In this document: one piece after another, positions 62,581 through 64,000 of the stretch
Layout: each line of letters starts with the position of its first letter
Position numbering within the stretch: the stretch's first letter is position 1
Notes under the pieces: model-generated
Databases searched by the model: none
What the model was told of the DNA's origin: nothing
Seen by the model: only the letters and a program-made list of their open reading frames with translations
NCBI RefSeq assembly: GCF_009937765.1
Contig: NZ_CP047089.1
Span: 2,230,272-2,294,271, forward strand
Reading direction: 5' to 3'
DNA: 64,000 nt
DNA from: Bacillus pumilus
GTDB taxonomy: Bacteria; Bacillota; Bacilli; Bacillales; Bacillaceae
Translations under genes and position numbers: made by a program

Positions 62581-63198
62581 ATGGCGACTGATCAAAAAAC
62601 GATTGACATTTTAAAACAAAGAGCTTCAGTAAAAGAGTATGATACAACTCATGAAATGACAAAAGAAGAGCTAACAGAGCTACTTGATATCACAACAAAA
62701 GCTCCATCTGCGTGGAACCTTCAGCATTGGCATTTTACTGTGTTCCACAGTGCTGAATCCAAAGCGAAGTTACTTCCAATCGCTTATAACCAAAAACAAA
62801 TCTCACAAGCATCAGCTGTTATTGCTGTACTAGGTGATCTTGAAGCCAATCAAAATGGCGAAAAAATCTACAGTGAGCTGGCAGAACAAGGGTTCATTAC
62901 TGAAGACATCAAAGAAACATTGATGACTCAAATCAATGGCGCATATCAAAGCGAGCAGTATGCACGTGAAGCTGCGTATTCAAATGCTTCATTAGCTGCT
63001 ATGCAATTAATGATTGCTGCAAAAGCAATGGGCTATGATACATGTGCAATGGGTGGTTTCAGTAAGGAAGCCTTCATCAAAGAATTCAATGTAAGCGGCC
63101 GTTACGAGCCAGTCATGCTGATTTCAGTTGGTAAAGCAGCGAAAGAAGCTCATAAAAGCAACCGTTTCGACATCGAAGAAGTTTCTGATTTTCTTTAA
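62581..63198 (+). CDS. yodC: Nitroreductase YodC
   Basis: A 205-residue FMN-dependent nitroreductase-fold enzyme: RASVKEYDTTHEMTKEELTELLDITTKAPSAWNLQHWHF (FMN phosphate-binding start), EAAYSNASLAAMQLMIAAKAMGYDTCAMGGF, and a C-terminal VMLISVGKA. It reduces quinones and nitro compounds; in B. subtilis it is derepressed on inactivation of YodB. The ATG follows GGGAGGA. A strong terminator follows. Confidence 0.93.
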   Translation: MATDQKTIDILKQRASVKEYDTTHEMTKEELTELLDITTKAPSAWNLQHWHFTVFHSAESKAKLLPIAYNQKQISQASAVIAVLGDLEANQNGEKIYSELAEQGFITEDIKETLMTQINGAYQSEQYAREAAYSNASLAAMQLMIAAKAMGYDTCAMGGFSKEAFIKEFNVSGRYEPVMLISVGKAAKEAHKSNRFDIEEVSDFL

Positions 63199-63204
63199 AA
63201 AATG

Positions 63205-63238
63205 GCAAGGCCCCAGCTTTCGTGCTGGGGCTTTTTTT
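63205..63238 (+). terminator. Terminator after yodC
   Basis: GCCCCAGC and GCTGGGGC form an eight-base stem around TTTCGT, followed by T7. Confidence 0.88.
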
Positions 63239-63435
63239 ATTTGCTTTAAATATTATTTTTTGCATATTTTCTTTTTACTTCCCCCCTTTTCATCTACACT
63301 TTTTCTTTTTTTAAGAATGAAAGCGTTATATTAGTATGATATTCTCCAAAATGATTGTTTTTTCTGAAAATGGTCTTGTGATCTAATCTGACAACTGCTA
63401 TTATTATGAAATTACAAAAAATTCAGGAGGGAATC

Positions 63436-63639
63436 ATGAATAAAAAATTGATACTGGCACTACTTATAGCGATTCCATTTATCGGACAGCTCGCACTGCT
63501 GCCCTTTGCGAATCGTATTCATCCATTTGTGATCGGCCTGCCTTTTTTCCATTTCTGGCTCTTACTATGGATTGTTCTCACACCAGTCTGTACATTTATC
63601 ATTTATCGGATGCAACATTCAAATGGAGGAACTGACTAA
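63436..63639 (+). CDS. DUF3311 small membrane protein
   Basis: A 67-residue protein with two hydrophobic helices (ILALLIAIPFIGQLALLPFANR and FFHFWLLLWIVLTPVCTFIIY). DUF3311 proteins are regularly encoded before a sodium:solute symporter and probably act as its small subunit. The start at 63436 follows CAGGAGGGA; the stop overlaps the next start by one base (TAATG), showing coupling. Confidence 0.85.
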   Translation: MNKKLILALLIAIPFIGQLALLPFANRIHPFVIGLPFFHFWLLLWIVLTPVCTFIIYRMQHSNGGTD

Positions 63640-64000
63640 TGCAAGGAAATTTGACAGCTTTATTGATTACAGCAAGTATCATTTTCATCGTGGTGGTCAT
63701 TGGATTTGCCGCTGGCCGTGATAAATCATCCAGACAATCAGTAGAGGAATGGTCTGTCGGCGGGAGGAAATTTGGCGGGCTGCTCGTCTGGTTCCTTGTT
63801 GGCGCCGATTTATACACAGCTTATACCTTTTTAGGGCTCACTAGTACAGCCTATACAGCTGGAAGTGTCGCTTTTTTCGCTATTCCTTATTCAGTTCTTG
63901 CGTATTTTATTGCTTATTTCTTCTTACCAAAGCTATGGACGGTTGCGAAAAATCACAACCTCACAACGCTTGCTGACTATGCACGTGAGCGCTTTGACAG
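63639..64000 (+). CDS. yodF: Sodium:solute symporter YodF (partial, runs off the end)
   Basis: Only the first 120 codons are in the window. The product begins MQGNLTALLITASIIFIVVVIGF and continues EEWSVGGRKFGGLLVWFLVGADLYTAYTFLGLTSTAY, which is the beginning of an SSS-family transporter (proline/pantothenate type). GGAGGAACTG precedes the ATG, which overlaps the DUF3311 stop. YodF of B. subtilis occupies this position after yodC-yodD-yodE. Solute unknown. Confidence 0.85.
   Translation, partial: MQGNLTALLITASIIFIVVVIGFAAGRDKSSRQSVEEWSVGGRKFGGLLVWFLVGADLYTAYTFLGLTSTAYTAGSVAFFAIPYSVLAYFIAYFFLPKLWTVAKNHNLTTLADYARERFD

Noticed and set aside
1..64000. CRISPR arrays, tRNA or rRNA genes, prophage genes
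   Set aside because: No regularly spaced repeats, cloverleaf sequences, rRNA segments or phage structural genes were seen on either strand.

Overview
The window is chromosomal DNA of a Bacillus of the B. subtilis/B. pumilus kind. Gene order follows two B. subtilis neighbourhoods almost gene for gene: coiA-pepF-yizD-roxS-spxH (yjbH) to the thi operon, fabI and cotO, then yocA-yozB-yocC-yocH-recQ-6S RNA-yocK-yozC-dhaS-sqhC-sodF-yocS-odhBA-yojO-yojN-sodC-cwlS-cdaS-mepA-bshB2-rarD-gerT-yodBC-yodF. Moderate GC, strong Shine-Dalgarno sites, frequent TTG/GTG starts and sporulation genes agree. Protein divergence and the differing gene content point to the B. pumilus/safensis/altitudinis group; the species call is inference. 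No tRNA, rRNA, CRISPR array, prophage or intact insertion sequence was seen.

Region 1 (1-12.6 kb): competence (coiA), oligopeptidase PepF, the redox-responsive sRNA RoxS, the ClpXP adaptor SpxH with truncated haemoglobin YjbI, a lytic transglycosylase, a CYTH protein, the small alarmone synthetase YjbM, NAD kinase, an RNA pseudouridine synthase, Ap4A hydrolase PrpE and a CPA2 antiporter. Region 2 (12.6-19.7 kb): a TPP-riboswitch-controlled thiamine operon tenA-tenI-thiO-thiS-thiG-thiF-thiD, then fabI with a FapR-type operator, then the spore coat gene cotO. Where B. subtilis has cotZYXWV downstream of cotO, this genome has a 251-bp insertion-sequence relic and csaA.

Region 3 (20-34 kb) is more accessory: a peptidase-M50-like membrane protein with an altered motif, yndGHJ, a TetR/metallo-hydrolase operon with palindromic operators, yobUV, czrA, a PuuP-like permease, yocA, and a methylcitrate-cycle operon (mmgD-prpD-prpB). 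A 175-bp structured repeat has apparently landed in the bidirectional terminator between yocA and prpB, leaving two 24-bp terminator copies.

Region 4 (34-54 kb): yozB, yocC, the cell-wall gene yocH, recQ, 6S-2 RNA with promoter and closing stem visible, stress and small hypothetical genes, dhaS-sqhC-sodF (aldehyde dehydrogenase, sporulenol synthase, superoxide dismutase), yocS, the 2-oxoglutarate dehydrogenase operon odhAB and a MoxR/VWA pair. Region 5 (54-64 kb): SodC, the LysM endopeptidase CwlS, the sporulation c-di-AMP synthase CdaS, a MATE pump, bacillithiol deacetylase BshB2 with YojF, RarD, GerT, the redox repressor YodB with its target yodC, and the start of a sodium/solute symporter that runs off the end.

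The strongest items for a second look are the repeat-split terminator, the IS relic at the missing coat cluster, the HQLGH membrane protein, the YodB lacking its C-terminal redox cysteines, and the alternative membrane-anchored start of PepF. I saw no clearly undescribed multi-gene system.
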